Shown: positions 22,691-31,557 of the stretch, in pieces
How the letters are laid out: each line of letters opens with the position of its first letter
Position numbering within the stretch: the stretch's first letter is position 1
Source: Pedobacter agri PB92
GTDB lineage: Bacteria > Bacteroidota > Bacteroidia > Sphingobacteriales > Sphingobacteriaceae
Direction of reading: 5' to 3'
DNA length: 33,281 nucleotides
Assembly (NCBI RefSeq): GCF_000258495.1
Contig: NZ_AJLG01000037.1
Coordinates: 1-33,281, forward strand
Notes under the pieces: model-generated
What the model was told of the DNA's origin: nothing
Seen by the model: the letters and a program-made list of their open reading frames with translations, nothing else
Databases searched by the model: none
Translations under genes and position numbers: made by a program

Positions 22691-23791
22691 TTAAACGTTA
22701 AACCTAAAGTGCATGATGTCACCATCTTCTACCACATAGGTTTTACCTTCTACACCTAGTTTACCAGCATCTTTACAGGCATTTTCTGATCCTAAGGTTA
22801 CGAAATCATTATATTTTATTACTTCAGCACGGATAAATCCTTTTTCAAAATCTGTATGGATTACACCAGCTGCTTGTGGCGCTGTAAAACCTTTGGTAAT
22901 TGTCCAGGCCCTAACTTCTTGCACACCTGCGGTGAAGTAAGTATAAAGATTTAATAATTTGTAAGCTGCACGAATTAATTTGTTTACACCTGATTCATCC
23001 AGGCCTAAATCTGCTAAAAATTCCTGGCGCTCTTCATAGCTTTCTAGTTCAGCAATTTCTGACTCAATTTTTGCAGAAATGACTAAAACTTCTGCATTTT
23101 CATCAGCAACATTTGCTTTCACCAGATCTACATATTTGTTTCCTGTAACCACCGAGGCCTCATCAACATTGCAAACATACATCACCGGTTTTTGTGTCAA
23201 CAGACCTAAGTCTTCGATAAAATCAAAATCTTCCTGGGCCAATGGTGCTGTACGGATCGATTTTCCGCTTTCTAAATGCGATTTAACAACGGTTAAAATT
23301 TCATAGGTACGTTTTGCATCTTTATCGCCGCCGGTTTTAGCCATTTTCTCCACTTTCTGAATACGTTTTTCAACAGTATCCAAATCTTTAAGCTGCAATT
23401 CTGTATCAATAATCTCTCTGTCGCGAATGGGGTCAACTGAACCATCTACGTGAATCACGTTTCCATCATCAAAGCAACGTAAAACGTGTATAATTGCGTT
23501 TGTAGCACGGATGTTGCCAAGAAACTGGTTGCCTAAACCTTCACCTTTTGAAGCCCCTTTTACTAAACCTGCGATATCGACAATTTCAATTGTATTTGGT
23601 TGTACCTTGTTTGGTTTAACCAGTTCAGCAAGCTTTGTTAAACGCTCATCAGGCACAGTGATTACGCCAACATTTGGCTCAATTGTACAAAACGGAAAGT
23701 TTGCCGCCTGCGCTTTCGCGTTTGATAAACAGTTAAAAAGAGTCGATTTTCCAACATTTGGTAAACCTACAATACCACATTGTAATGCCAT
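22691..23791 (-). CDS. ychF: Redox-regulated ribosome-binding ATPase YchF
   Basis: A 366-residue Obg-family P-loop protein that binds ribosomes and prefers ATP over GTP. Visible motifs are the Walker A loop GLPNVGKST (residues 8-16), the switch region IVDIAGLVKGASKGEGLGNQFL (about 70-91), and NVDE in place of the GTPase NKxD motif, the substitution that gives YchF its ATP specificity. A helical coiled-coil arm (DTVEKRIQKVEKMAKTGG) and a C-terminal TGS domain (about 280-364) complete the normal layout. It stands alone, with its own -7 promoter box (23875-23882) and terminator; its apparent 5' leader contains six perfect heptamers. Confidence 0.97.
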   Translation of the reverse strand: MALQCGIVGLPNVGKSTLFNCLSNAKAQAANFPFCTIEPNVGVITVPDERLTKLAELVKPNKVQPNTIEIVDIAGLVKGASKGEGLGNQFLGNIRATNAIIHVLRCFDDGNVIHVDGSVDPIRDREIIDTELQLKDLDTVEKRIQKVEKMAKTGGDKDAKRTYEILTVVKSHLESGKSIRTAPLAQEDFDFIEDLGLLTQKPVMYVCNVDEASVVTGNKYVDLVKANVADENAEVLVISAKIESEIAELESYEERQEFLADLGLDESGVNKLIRAAYKLLNLYTYFTAGVQEVRAWTITKGFTAPQAAGVIHTDFEKGFIRAEVIKYNDFVTLGSENACKDAGKLGVEGKTYVVEDGDIMHFRFNV

Positions 23792-23820
23792 TTATATTAT
23801 ATTGATTTTATTATTTACGA

Positions 23821-23862
23821 TTTCACCTTTCACCTTTCACCTTTCACCTTTCACCTTTCACC
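23821..23862 (-). repeat. Six perfect tandem heptamers in the ychF leader
   Basis: TTTCACC repeated six times without mismatch (42 nt); on the ychF coding strand the unit is GGTGAAA, giving repeated AAAGGTGA. It starts 30 nt upstream of the ychF ATG and lies downstream of the predicted -7 box, hence inside the likely 5' leader. AGGTGA is complementary to the UCACCU of the 16S rRNA 3' tail. Confidence 0.95.
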
Positions 23863-23874
23863 TTTTTCAGGCGG

Positions 23875-23882
23875 CAAAGATA
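23875..23882 (-). promoter_or_regulatory. Candidate -7 promoter element of ychF
   Basis: TATCTTTG on the minus strand matches TAnnTTTG exactly. The implied transcript would start close to the heptamer array and have a leader of roughly 75-80 nt. I see no clear TTTG at -33. Confidence 0.55.
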
Positions 23883-23960
23883 AGCTTTTAAACCTTTATT
23901 TTAAGATGGCAATTTGTGGTACATGGATATTTTATCTAAGTTTATAGAAAATTAAAACAT

Positions 23961-24425
23961 ATGATGGAAGAATTTGAGCAGCAGAAAGCTGAAGAAGTAA
24001 AATTGGTGGTTACCGAAGACATGCGCAGTTATCTTTACGATATTACCAAATGGGCCAAGTTTCTTTCGGTTGTAGGTTTCGTTATTTCTGTTTTTATTAT
24101 TCTTGCTGCATTCAGTATCCCTGCATTGGTGAATAGTAACCCAGCTATAGCAGCACAAATGGGGCAACTGGGCGCTAGCGGAGCTACAATTATCACAGTA
24201 ATTTATTTTGTAATGGGCTTGCTGTTATTTTATCCAAGTATACTATTAAACAGAGTGGCAAACAAAGGAAAACAAGGGGTATTATTTGGCGACCAGGAAA
24301 ACTTAAATCAGGCAATATCAAATTTAAAATCGCTTTTTAAATTTTGGGGTATTGTTACGATAGCCATTATCGCATTCTATTTTTTAATGATATTTTTAGT
24401 TGGCGCCGGCATGGCCGTAGCCTAA
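23961..24425 (+). CDS. DUF5362 family membrane protein
   Basis: A 154-residue integral membrane protein resembling the DUF5362 family found in Bacteroidota. A cytoplasmic N-terminus (MMEEFEQQKAEEVKLVVTED) leads to YLYDITKWAKFLSVVGFV, then three hydrophobic helices (about 32-52, 72-92, 130-150), with an intervening segment LNQAISNLKSLFKFWG. The function is unknown. Two adjacent ATGs (23961 and 23964) could both serve as start. A bidirectional terminator lies just downstream, shared with the convergent DUF3276 gene. It is transcribed away from ychF; the region between them holds the heptamer array and the ychF promoter. Confidence 0.75.
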   Translation: MMEEFEQQKAEEVKLVVTEDMRSYLYDITKWAKFLSVVGFVISVFIILAAFSIPALVNSNPAIAAQMGQLGASGATIITVIYFVMGLLLFYPSILLNRVANKGKQGVLFGDQENLNQAISNLKSLFKFWGIVTIAIIAFYFLMIFLVGAGMAVA

Positions 24426-24450
24426 GTAAATTTTCAATATATCCAATGCA

Positions 24451-24491
24451 AATAAAAAGGCCTTTGTTGAAATAACAAAGGCCTTTTTATT
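24451..24491. terminator. Bidirectional rho-independent terminator
   Basis: Perfect 18-bp inverted repeat: 24451-24468 (AATAAAAAGGCCTTTGTT) and 24474-24491, with a 5-nt loop. It carries a T-run in each direction and lies between the convergent DUF5362 and DUF3276 genes. Confidence 0.95.
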
Positions 24492-24505
24492 GAAATTATA
24501 TTAAC

Positions 24506-24829
24506 TTAAAATGAAAAATCATCGGTTGCTTTAGTGCTGTGTTCTCCATTTTCAGAGTATTCATAGCGTTTTTCAACAACATCCTGGTGAGTTTTAATGT
24601 AATCAACAGTTTCGTTTAAACCTTCTGCAAATTTCTCAAAATCTTCTTTGTATAAAAAGATTTTGTGTTTAACGAATACACCGTCTTCTAATCTTTTCTT
24701 GCTCTCGGTAACTGTTAAATAATAATCACCTGAGCGAGTAGCCTTCACGTCGAAGAAATAAGTTCTCTTACCTGCTCTTACTTTCTTTGAAAAAACTTCT
24801 TCTCTTTCCTTGTTGTCGAATTCTCCCAT
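24506..24829 (-). CDS. DUF3276 (PUR-alpha/beta-like) nucleic-acid-binding protein
   Basis: A 107-residue protein of the DUF3276 family, related to the PUR repeat of eukaryotic Pur-alpha and the Borrelia homologue that binds RNA and DNA. Core features are EEVFSKKVRAGKRTYFFDVKATRSGDYYLTVTESKK (the PUR beta-sheet, about 10-45) and HKIFLYKEDFEKFAEGLNETVDYI (the helix, about 53-76). I place the start at ATG 24829 (MGEFDNKERE); the 20 codons upstream in frame are AT-rich and not conserved-looking. The role in Bacteroidota is not established, though single-stranded nucleic-acid binding and dimerisation are expected from the fold. Confidence 0.9.
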   Translation of the reverse strand: MGEFDNKEREEVFSKKVRAGKRTYFFDVKATRSGDYYLTVTESKKRLEDGVFVKHKIFLYKEDFEKFAEGLNETVDYIKTHQDVVEKRYEYSENGEHSTKATDDFSF

Positions 24830-24970
24830 GGTTGGTATTGATGTTGGTTTTTGGTTTCGGTAAATATAAAGCAAATATTTAAAGTTCAAAATACAATTTT
24901 AATACAATTTAAATTGTTCTCGTTTCTTCTTCCAGAAGTTGGTGATTATAAAGTTCGGTATAACTGCCAT

Positions 24971-26698
24971 TCAGGCTAAGTAATTCATTATGTGTGCCTT
25001 GCTCGATGATTTTCCGTCGTCAAGAACGAGTATTTTATCGGCATTTTTTATAGTAGAAATACGGTGGGCAATTAATATGCTGGTTTTGCCCAACATAATT
25101 TTGCCTAAGTTTTGAAGAATCTCTTCTTCAGTTTTGGTGTCAACAGCTGATAAACAGTCATCAAATATTAAGATTTTCGGCGATTTGATTAATGCTCTTG
25201 CAATGGAAACCCGTTGTTTTTGTCCACCGGATAATGTAATTCCGCGTTCACCAAGCATCGTCTGGAACTTCTCTTCAAACCCGATGATGTTGTTATAAAC
25301 CGATGCATTTTTTGCTGCATCGTGAACTTCTTCATCCGTTACCTGATCTAAACCAAAAGCAATATTATTTTTAATGGTATCTGAAAAAAGGAAAACTTCC
25401 TGTGGTACAAAACCAATCTGACTACGGTAATTTTTAAGGTTTAGCGATTTTATATTTTCTCCGTCAATGCTAATCTTGCCGTTTTCAACATCATACATTC
25501 GCATCAACAGATTTGCCAATGTTGATTTTCCGGAACCTGTTTTTCCAATTATAGCAACAAATTCTCCGCTGTTAATTTGAAAGCTCACATTTTTCAATGC
25601 TTCAATTCCGGTATCAGGATAGGTGAAACTTACATTTTCAAACCTGATATTGCCATTGATTTCACTTTCTGCTGTACTTGTAGATTGGATATCAGAAGGA
25701 ATATCCAAAAATTCGTTAATCCGCTTTTGAGATGCAGCCGCTCGTTGAATTAACGAAGTTACCCAACCTAACATGGTTACCGGGAAGGTTAACTGATTAA
25801 TGTAAATAATAAACTCTGCAATATTTCCGGCAGTAATGCTACCATTCATGACCTGAATACCACCAATGTAAATAGTTAGGATGGTACTTAAGCCTATTAA
25901 TAACAGCATGGTAGGATAAAAAAGCGCTGAAACCTTCACCAGGCTCATCGAATCTTTTTTATAATCATTACTTTGAATTTCGAACATATTACGGGTGTAA
26001 TCCTCGCGTACGTAAGATTTTATGATTCGAATGCCTGAAAAACGTTCTTGTACAAAACTCGATAAATCTGATAATCGCTCTTGTATTTTTCCACTTTTCT
26101 TAAATATCAAGGTATTTACATAGTAGATGATGACGACCAAAAAAGGTAGTGGAAGCAGGCAATAAATTGCCAGTTTGGAATTCACATCAAACATCGACCA
26201 AATGATAAGTATTGAAAGCACAAACGTGTTGATGGTGTACATAATTGCCGGGCCCACATACATTCTAACACGATTCACATCTTCGGTAGCCCGATTCATT
26301 AAGTCGCCAGTGTTGTTCCGGCGGTAAAAACCTAAACTTAATTTTTGATAGTGCTGATAGATGTCATTTTTCATATCAAACTCAATATGCCTGGACATGA
26401 GAATAATGGTTTGACGCATGAAAAAAAGAAACAATCCACGTAAAACGTATAATGCGATGACGAGCAGGCCAAAATATAACAGATTGCTGCTGAAAATAGT
26501 GTAGATAATTTCTTGGCGATTAAATCCATCAAACAGGTTGTATACCTGCACATTTTCTGTAATTAAATCAACAGCATAGCCGATAACCTGCGCTGGCACT
26601 ACACCGAAAATATTCGAGATCACTACGAAAATACTGCCCGGAATAATCCACCATTTATATTTTAAAAAGTACTTGTTTAATCTGCTTAGATGTTTCAT
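24971..26698 (-). CDS. ABC exporter (MsbA/MdlB-like), C-terminus frameshifted
   Basis: Half-size ABC exporter with a six-helix transmembrane domain (about 15-310) and an ATPase domain (about 335 on): Walker [13 protein letters not shown]-loop VPQEVFLF, signature LSGGQKQRV, Walker [13 protein letters not shown] and H-loop IAHR. It probably works as a dimer exporting lipids or drugs. I use ATG 26698 ([11 protein letters not shown]); the extra upstream codon set would begin at TTG. The last 16 residues as sequenced ([12 protein letters not shown] end) are not family-like. Adding one A to the A4 run at 25010-25013 gives [19 protein letters not shown] and a normal end at 24909, for 596 residues. 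That is the expected ABC exporter tail, so a missing base in the read sequence is likely. Confidence 0.9.
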   Translation of the reverse strand: MKHLSRLNKYFLKYKWWIIPGSIFVVISNIFGVVPAQVIGYAVDLITENVQVYNLFDGFNRQEIIYTIFSSNLLYFGLLVIALYVLRGLFLFFMRQTIILMSRHIEFDMKNDIYQHYQKLSLGFYRRNNTGDLMNRATEDVNRVRMYVGPAIMYTINTFVLSILIIWSMFDVNSKLAIYCLLPLPFLVVIIYYVNTLIFKKSGKIQERLSDLSSFVQERFSGIRIIKSYVREDYTRNMFEIQSNDYKKDSMSLVKVSALFYPTMLLLIGLSTILTIYIGGIQVMNGSITAGNIAEFIIYINQLTFPVTMLGWVTSLIQRAAASQKRINEFLDIPSDIQSTSTAESEINGNIRFENVSFTYPDTGIEALKNVSFQINSGEFVAIIGKTGSGKSTLANLLMRMYDVENGKISIDGENIKSLNLKNYRSQIGFVPQEVFLFSDTIKNNIAFGLDQVTDEEVHDAAKNASVYNNIIGFEEKFQTMLGERGITLSGGQKQRVSIARALIKSPKILIFDDCLSAVDTKTEEEILQNLGKIMLGKTSILIAHRISTIKNADKILVLDDGKSSSKAHIMNYLA

Positions 26699-26774
26699 TC
26701 CTGACAAATTTAGCCAAAGCAGATATAATTTTGTTATAGTTTCGTTAAATAGGTGTAATAATGGTTTTTTATTT

Positions 26775-26782
26775 TAATTTTG
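26775..26782 (+). promoter_or_regulatory. Candidate -7 promoter element of leucine dehydrogenase
   Basis: TAATTTTG matches TAnnTTTG exactly, 24 nt before the ATG at 26807. Its presence argues against starting the gene at TTG 26780, which overlaps it. Confidence 0.55.
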
Positions 26783-26806
26783 CAGCAGGTTAGCCGAACG
26801 TTCATT

Positions 26807-27895
26807 ATGCCAGCAAATTCTTCGTCAGATTCATCCATTTTAGAGCAATTGAGTGCTTACGGGCATAAAAAATTGGTTTTCTGTAATGATCCCGATACAG
26901 GTTTAAAAGCTATTATTGCCATTCACGATACAACTTTAGGTCCTGCTTTAGGCGGAACAAGGATGTGGAGTTATGCAACAGAAGGCGAAGCCTTAGAAGA
27001 TGCACTTCGTCTATCTCGCGGAATGACTTACAAATCTGCCATTACAGGCTTGAATTTAGGTGGCGGCAAAGGTGTAATCATTGGCGATTCTCGTAAAGAT
27101 AAAACAGAAACTTTAATGCGTAGCTATGGCAGGTTTATTAAAAACCTGAATGGTGAATTCATTACCGCAGAGGAAATGGGAACCAATACGCGTGATATGG
27201 AATACATTCGTATGGAAACCAATTACGTAACTGGTGTACCAGAATCAATTGGAGGTGCTGGCAATCCTGCTCCCTTTACTGCTCAAGGCGTTTATTTAGG
27301 TATTAAGGCAAGCGTAAAAGAGGTTTTCGGTACCGATATGCTGGCTGGCAGAACCATTGTTGTACAGGGTATTGGAAATGTTGGGGAACATTTGGTTGCT
27401 TTACTGAGAAAGGAAAATGCTGAGGTTTTAATTAGCGATATTAATCAGGAACAATTGACTTACGTAGCCCGTAAATACAAAGCTAAACCTATCGAGGCTG
27501 ACAAAATTTTTGGTTGCGACGCAGATGTTTATGCGCCATGCGCAATGGGTGCCACGGTGAATAACAAAACTATCGAAAGAATGAAGTTTGCAATCATCGC
27601 AGGCTCCGCAAACAATCAGTTAAAAGATGAAGTTTTAGATAGTGAGTTACTACTGAAAAAAGGAATTCTTTTTGCACCGGATTATTTAATTAATGCTGGC
27701 GGATTGATTTCTTGTTATTCAGAGTGGACTGGCTTTGGAAAGAAACGCACTGTTCAGCTTACTGAAAATATTTATGATGCCACACGCAGTGTAATCAAAC
27801 TGAGTAAAGCAGAAAATATCTCAACAAATATTGCCGCAAATCGTATAGCCGAAAAGCGTATTGCAGATGTTAAAAAAATTAAATCATCATATTAA
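26807..27895 (+). CDS. Leucine/branched-chain amino acid dehydrogenase
   Basis: A 362-residue Glu/Leu/Phe/Val dehydrogenase that interconverts branched-chain amino acids and 2-oxo acids with NAD+. The N-terminal catalytic domain shows LGPALGGTRMW (substrate binding), the catalytic-Lys loop TGLNLGGGKGVIIGD and FITAEEMGTNTRDM; the NAD-binding Rossmann domain shows VVQGIGNVGEHLVALL followed by the acidic DIN at the strand end, which favours NAD over NADP. YAPCAMGATVNN and INAGGLISCYSEW are also family-typical. The size (about 365) fits leucine dehydrogenase, not the roughly 450-residue glutamate enzyme. The start at ATG 26807 lies just beyond a -7 box. nusB follows after 46 nt; I see no terminator between them. 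Confidence 0.93.
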   Translation: MPANSSSDSSILEQLSAYGHKKLVFCNDPDTGLKAIIAIHDTTLGPALGGTRMWSYATEGEALEDALRLSRGMTYKSAITGLNLGGGKGVIIGDSRKDKTETLMRSYGRFIKNLNGEFITAEEMGTNTRDMEYIRMETNYVTGVPESIGGAGNPAPFTAQGVYLGIKASVKEVFGTDMLAGRTIVVQGIGNVGEHLVALLRKENAEVLISDINQEQLTYVARKYKAKPIEADKIFGCDADVYAPCAMGATVNNKTIERMKFAIIAGSANNQLKDEVLDSELLLKKGILFAPDYLINAGGLISCYSEWTGFGKKRTVQLTENIYDATRSVIKLSKAENISTNIAANRIAEKRIADVKKIKSSY

Positions 27896-27941
27896 ATAAT
27901 TATTAAAACAGGTTTTATAAACCGCACTCGTTCTTACATTC

Positions 27942-28892
27942 ATGTTAAACAGAAGGCACTTAAGAATTAAAGCTTTGCAAAACATTTTTGCATGGCACAT
28001 GGCAGACAAAAAAGACATTAAAGGTGATCTTAAAACTTTAATGCAAAGCATCGATAGCGTGTACGAAATGTACATCTGGATGCTATCACTAATGGTTGAA
28101 GTTACCGAGTTCACAGCTAATGATGCTGCAGAACGTGCTAACAAACACCTAAAAACGGCTGAGGATTTAAATCCAAATATGAAACTGCTACACAATAAGT
28201 TTAGCGTTTTAATGCAGCAAAACCCTGAGTATGTTTCAGCAGTAAAAAAGTACAAGGTTGATTGGGGTTTCGATCCGGAAATTCGTAAAACCGTATTTAA
28301 CTCTTTAAAAGCATCAAAAGAATATGCTGAATACCTTGCAGATCCAAACGAAAGTTTAGAATCATCAAAAGATATCATCAAATATATTTTCAGAAAAATC
28401 ATCCTTAAAAATCAGGGGATTATTCAGGTTTTTGAAGAGAAATTTATTAACTGGCAGGTAGATCACGAAGTGATGAAGGGTATGGTTGCTAAAACACTGA
28501 AGAACTTTACTTTCGATGATCCTTTTAAAAATAAATTAACTGAAATTAGTGCCGACTGGATTGAAGATAGCAAATTTGTTCAGGATTTATTTGTTTATAC
28601 TTTGCAAAACGATGCTAAGTATCAGGAATTGATTGCAGAACGTACCAAGAACTGGGAATCGGAGCGTATTGCGCTAATGGATACGATTTTAATGAAAATG
28701 GCGATTTGTGAGTTGTTAAATTTCCCATCAATTCCGGTAAAAGTAACAATCAACGAGTATCTTGAATTATCAAAAGATTACAGTACACCGAAAAGTAATT
28801 CGTTCATAAACGGTATTTTAGACAAAATTTTAGGTGATCTTAAAAAAACGAATACGATCAAAAAGATCGGTCGTGGCTTAATTGAAGAGTAA
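27942..28892 (+). CDS. nusB: Transcription antitermination factor NusB, long Bacteroidota form
   Basis: A 316-residue NusB. The canonical all-helical NusB domain, which binds boxA RNA with NusE/S10 during rRNA antitermination, is at the C-terminus (about 185-305: ALMDTILMKMAICELLNFPSIPVKVTINEYLELSKDYSTPKSNSFINGILDKI, given here by its characteristic order). The N-terminal LNRRHLRIKALQNIFAWHM is also NusB-like. The extra central helical part, about 150 residues, is normal for Bacteroidota NusB and absent in E. coli (139 residues). It heads the block nusB - DUF1573 - yajC, with only 1 nt before the DUF1573 gene, so those two are certainly cotranscribed. Confidence 0.94.
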   Translation: MLNRRHLRIKALQNIFAWHMADKKDIKGDLKTLMQSIDSVYEMYIWMLSLMVEVTEFTANDAAERANKHLKTAEDLNPNMKLLHNKFSVLMQQNPEYVSAVKKYKVDWGFDPEIRKTVFNSLKASKEYAEYLADPNESLESSKDIIKYIFRKIILKNQGIIQVFEEKFINWQVDHEVMKGMVAKTLKNFTFDDPFKNKLTEISADWIEDSKFVQDLFVYTLQNDAKYQELIAERTKNWESERIALMDTILMKMAICELLNFPSIPVKVTINEYLELSKDYSTPKSNSFINGILDKILGDLKKTNTIKKIGRGLIEE

Positions 28893-28893
28893 A

Positions 28894-29334
28894 ATGAAAA
28901 AAGTATTAATCCTTGCAATTGCGGCTTTATCTTTTACTGCTTGTCGCAACGCTAATAATTCAACAACAGCGGTTGCCGGCGGTGATTCATCGGCCAACAC
29001 AATTTCTTCACCAGATGCCGCAATAATTGTGTTCGAGAGCGATATCTTCGATTTTAAAAAAATCAATCAGGGAGAGAAAGTCCAGCATGATTTCAAGTTT
29101 AAAAATACCGGTAAAAGCCCGTTAATTATTTCGAACGCTACTGCTACTTGTGGTTGTACTGTTCCTGAAGTACCCAAAGAGCCGATTTTGCCAGGCAAGG
29201 AAGGTGTAATTAAAGTGATCTTTAATAGCGAGGGTAAAGAGGGCATGCAAGACAAAGTAGTTACGTTAACTTCAAACGCAAACCCTACCATTGCTACCGT
29301 ACATTTGGTAGGAGAGGTACTCACCAAAAAATAA
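28894..29334 (+). CDS. DUF1573 lipoprotein
   Basis: A 146-residue lipoprotein with lipobox SFTAC (Cys17), a Ser/Thr/Asn-rich linker, and a DUF1573 domain (about 50-146), an immunoglobulin-like beta sandwich: DFKKINQGEKVQHDFKFKN, the family GCTVPEVPKEPILPG stretch containing the conserved Cys-Gly-Cys pair (in TATCGCTVP-like order), and VTLTSNANPTIATVHLVGEV. The function is unknown; such modules resemble ASH/MSP-like binding domains. Start chosen at ATG 28894, immediately after the nusB stop; an upstream in-frame ATG (28882) would overlap nusB and lengthen the signal. yajC follows after 67 nt. Confidence 0.9.
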   Translation: MKKVLILAIAALSFTACRNANNSTTAVAGGDSSANTISSPDAAIIVFESDIFDFKKINQGEKVQHDFKFKNTGKSPLIISNATATCGCTVPEVPKEPILPGKEGVIKVIFNSEGKEGMQDKVVTLTSNANPTIATVHLVGEVLTKK

Positions 29335-29401
29335 TAAATTGAATGATGATGGATTCACTATAATAATCCGTGGTCAACTTTATAAATATAATAAATAAGA
29401 A

Positions 29402-29725
29402 ATGACATCAACAGTAATTTTACAAGCAACAGGTGGATTTGGCCAATACGGACAATTAATCATGTTAGGTGCTATCGCGGTAGTATTCTACTTTTTCATG
29501 ATCCGTCCTCAGGTTAAAAAAGCAAAAGACCATAAAAAATTAATCGAAGGATTGAAAAAAGGCGATAAGATTATTACAACAGCGGGTATTCATGGCCGTA
29601 TTGCTGATATGAATGATACCACTTTCCTAATTGAAGTTGAAGGTGGTGTAAAAATTCGTTTTGATAAATCGGCAGTATCTTTAGATGCTACTAAAGCAGT
29701 TGTAGCACCTACAGCAAAAGCATAA
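29402..29725 (+). CDS. yajC: Preprotein translocase subunit YajC
   Basis: A 107-residue single-pass membrane protein of the SecDF-YajC accessory complex of the Sec translocon. A short periplasmic N-terminus precedes the transmembrane helix (about 18-36, IMLGAIAVVFYFFMIRPQ), then the conserved cytoplasmic segment KKAKDHKKLIEGLKKGDKIITTAGIHGRIADM, which is the YajC signature. The strong terminator at 29744-29779 ends the nusB-DUF1573-yajC transcript. secDF is not in the window. Confidence 0.95.
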   Translation: MTSTVILQATGGFGQYGQLIMLGAIAVVFYFFMIRPQVKKAKDHKKLIEGLKKGDKIITTAGIHGRIADMNDTTFLIEVEGGVKIRFDKSAVSLDATKAVVAPTAKA

Positions 29726-29743
29726 TTTAGCTTATCTTTTTTG

Positions 29744-29779
29744 AAGAGGGTGTTCAAATGAATTGGACACCCTCTTTTT
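29744..29779 (+). terminator. Rho-independent terminator after yajC
   Basis: Stem of 14 pairs including one T-G wobble (29744-29757 with 29763-29776, core AAGAGGGTGT/ACACCCTCTT), 5-nt loop ATGAA, followed by T-rich sequence. Confidence 0.92.
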
Positions 29780-29828
29780 ATTTTATGATGTTGATGGACT
29801 TCAAAAAGAGCTAGTTGATTAGATTATT

Positions 29829-29858
29829 TTTGAGCCACTACTTAATTTGCTACATTTG
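29829..29858 (+). promoter_or_regulatory. Promoter of the ybbR-coaE unit
   Basis: TTTG (29829-29832) and TACATTTG (29851-29858) match both Bacteroidota consensus elements exactly with an 18-nt spacer. This is the best complete promoter in the window. It lies between the yajC terminator and the YbbR start, so ybbR-coaE is transcribed separately from nusB-yajC. Confidence 0.75.
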
Positions 29859-29912
29859 AAACAATTGTTACCTGAAACAAAAACTTAGACAAAAGTTGGT
29901 TTACTTTACAAT

Positions 29913-30860
29913 ATGCCCTTTATCAGATTAACTCAAGTCGAGAGACGCCGTGCACTTACACTTCTAGCCTGCCTTTTTCTGGCTATAGCGGCGTGGCTTT
30001 TTATGGCGTTAAATAACAAGTATAATTATATCGCAAAAACGGTTATTGTTTTTAAAAATAACCCCACTAAGCGGGCCTTTTATCCTTTGCAATCTGATAC
30101 TGTCGATTTGGAAGTTGAAGGAACAGGATGGCAGCTGCTATTTGCCCGCCTAAGGATCAGCCCTCCATCTATTTCAGTCAATCTCAGTCAGTTGAACACT
30201 AAGGACTTCATTGTGTTTTCTGATCAGCTTTATCAGGTAAATAAACAGGTTGGCAGTGCTCAAAAAGTTATTTCAGTTAAGCCAGATACGCTATATTTCG
30301 ATTTCACAAAACGGGTAGTAAAAAATGTTGACGTCAGGCTGGTTAGCAAGCTGGAATTTGCAAAGCAGTATGGTTTGGCAAAAGAAACCATTCTTAGCCC
30401 AAAAAAAATAAAAGTTGCCGGTCCGATGGAAGAGTTAAGCAAAATTGAGTTTTGGCCAACTGATACATTGAAAATCAGTAACCTGCAAAGTAGTAGCACA
30501 GTTAGAATTGGTTTACAGCATAGCATTCATAAAAATGTCAGTATCTATCCATCCTCAACGGAAGTAAAATTGTCGGTTGATGAATTTACCGAAAAAACTG
30601 TTGAAGTGCCTTTAAAGATCGTTAACAATACAAATTATAACAGCATCAAATTATATCCAAAAAAAATTAAGGTAACATTTCTGGTTGCGCTGGGTAGTTA
30701 TGCTGAAGTGAATGCAAATTTTATTACAGCTACGGTTGATGTAGAAGAGTGGAAGAATTTAGGTCATAAACAATTCGCAGTTAAAATAACAGAGTTTCCG
30801 GATTACTGTAAGCTCGTTAGTGTCATCCCGTCGAAAGTTGATTTTGTTGTAGAAAAATAA
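29913..30860 (+). CDS. YbbR/CdaR-like domain protein
   Basis: A 315-residue membrane-anchored protein with a short cytoplasmic N-terminus, one transmembrane helix (about 14-33, ALTLLACLFLAIAAWLFMAL) and extracytoplasmic YbbR-like beta-rich repeats (about 38-310). YbbR features include LPKKIKVAGPMEEL-like strand turns (here SPKKIKVAGPMEELSKIEFW) and KTVEVPLKIVNN. In Firmicutes YbbR/CdaR regulates the diadenylate cyclase CdaA; in Bacteroidota the gene is usually next to coaE and its partner is not established. The stop codon overlaps the coaE start (TAATG), so translation is coupled. Confidence 0.85.
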   Translation: MPFIRLTQVERRRALTLLACLFLAIAAWLFMALNNKYNYIAKTVIVFKNNPTKRAFYPLQSDTVDLEVEGTGWQLLFARLRISPPSISVNLSQLNTKDFIVFSDQLYQVNKQVGSAQKVISVKPDTLYFDFTKRVVKNVDVRLVSKLEFAKQYGLAKETILSPKKIKVAGPMEELSKIEFWPTDTLKISNLQSSSTVRIGLQHSIHKNVSIYPSSTEVKLSVDEFTEKTVEVPLKIVNNTNYNSIKLYPKKIKVTFLVALGSYAEVNANFITATVDVEEWKNLGHKQFAVKITEFPDYCKLVSVIPSKVDFVVEK

Positions 30861-31468
30861 TGTATAAAATTGGTATAACAGGTGGCATTGGTAGCGGCAA
30901 AACTACTGTCTGCAAAGTTTTTGAGGTTTTGGGTATTCCTGTTTTCTACGCAGATACCGAAGCGAAAAATATAATGGTTCAGGACGAAATACTGATCGCA
31001 GGAATTGAAGAAACCTTTGGTAAAAATAGTTATTTTGATGATGGAAAACTGAATAACAAACATATTGCGGGTATCGTTTTTAATAGCGAAGCTGAACTCG
31101 CAAAGTTGAATGCCCTGGTTCATCCAGCAGTATTTAGGGCGTTTGATAGATGGGAAGAATCAATTGATCCGAATGTTCCCTATACACTAAAAGAAGCAGC
31201 ATTACTTTTCGAAAGTGGTTCTTACAAAATGTGCGATACGACGATTTTGGTAACTGCACCGCTTGAAGTAAAATTGGCAAGGGTAATGCAACGCGATCAG
31301 GTTTCAGTAGAACAGGTTAAAGCCAGGATGGACAAGCAATGGAGTGATGAAGAAAAAGCTAAGTTAGCCAATCACTTTGTTATCAACGATGAAACGCATT
31401 CAATTATTGAACAGGTCTTATCCTTACACCATTATTTTCTAAACACTGCTGCTGGCGTTCAGATTTAA
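30860..31468 (+). CDS. coaE: Dephospho-CoA kinase
   Basis: A 202-residue cytoplasmic kinase performing the last step of coenzyme A synthesis, phosphorylation of the ribose 3'-hydroxyl of dephospho-CoA. It shows the P-loop GITGGIGSGKTTVC (residues 4-17), the YADTEAKN segment (Asp of the catalytic site, about 30-37), LVHPAVFRAFDRW, LLFESGSYKMCD and VTAPLEVKLARVMQRDQ with the lid Arg. The length matches the family. It overlaps the YbbR-like stop by one base. Confidence 0.96.
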   Translation: MYKIGITGGIGSGKTTVCKVFEVLGIPVFYADTEAKNIMVQDEILIAGIEETFGKNSYFDDGKLNNKHIAGIVFNSEAELAKLNALVHPAVFRAFDRWEESIDPNVPYTLKEAALLFESGSYKMCDTTILVTAPLEVKLARVMQRDQVSVEQVKARMDKQWSDEEKAKLANHFVINDETHSIIEQVLSLHHYFLNTAAGVQI

Positions 31469-31557
31469 CATTCATCTTATTATTTACGAATATATTTTCT
31501 CCAAGTGATGTTTCAACTAAAATCATGTTTATCCTCAAATCTTAAAAATCCTGATAA

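Noticed and set aside
23821..23862. CRISPR-type array
   Set aside because: Seven-base units with no spacers: a simple tandem repeat.
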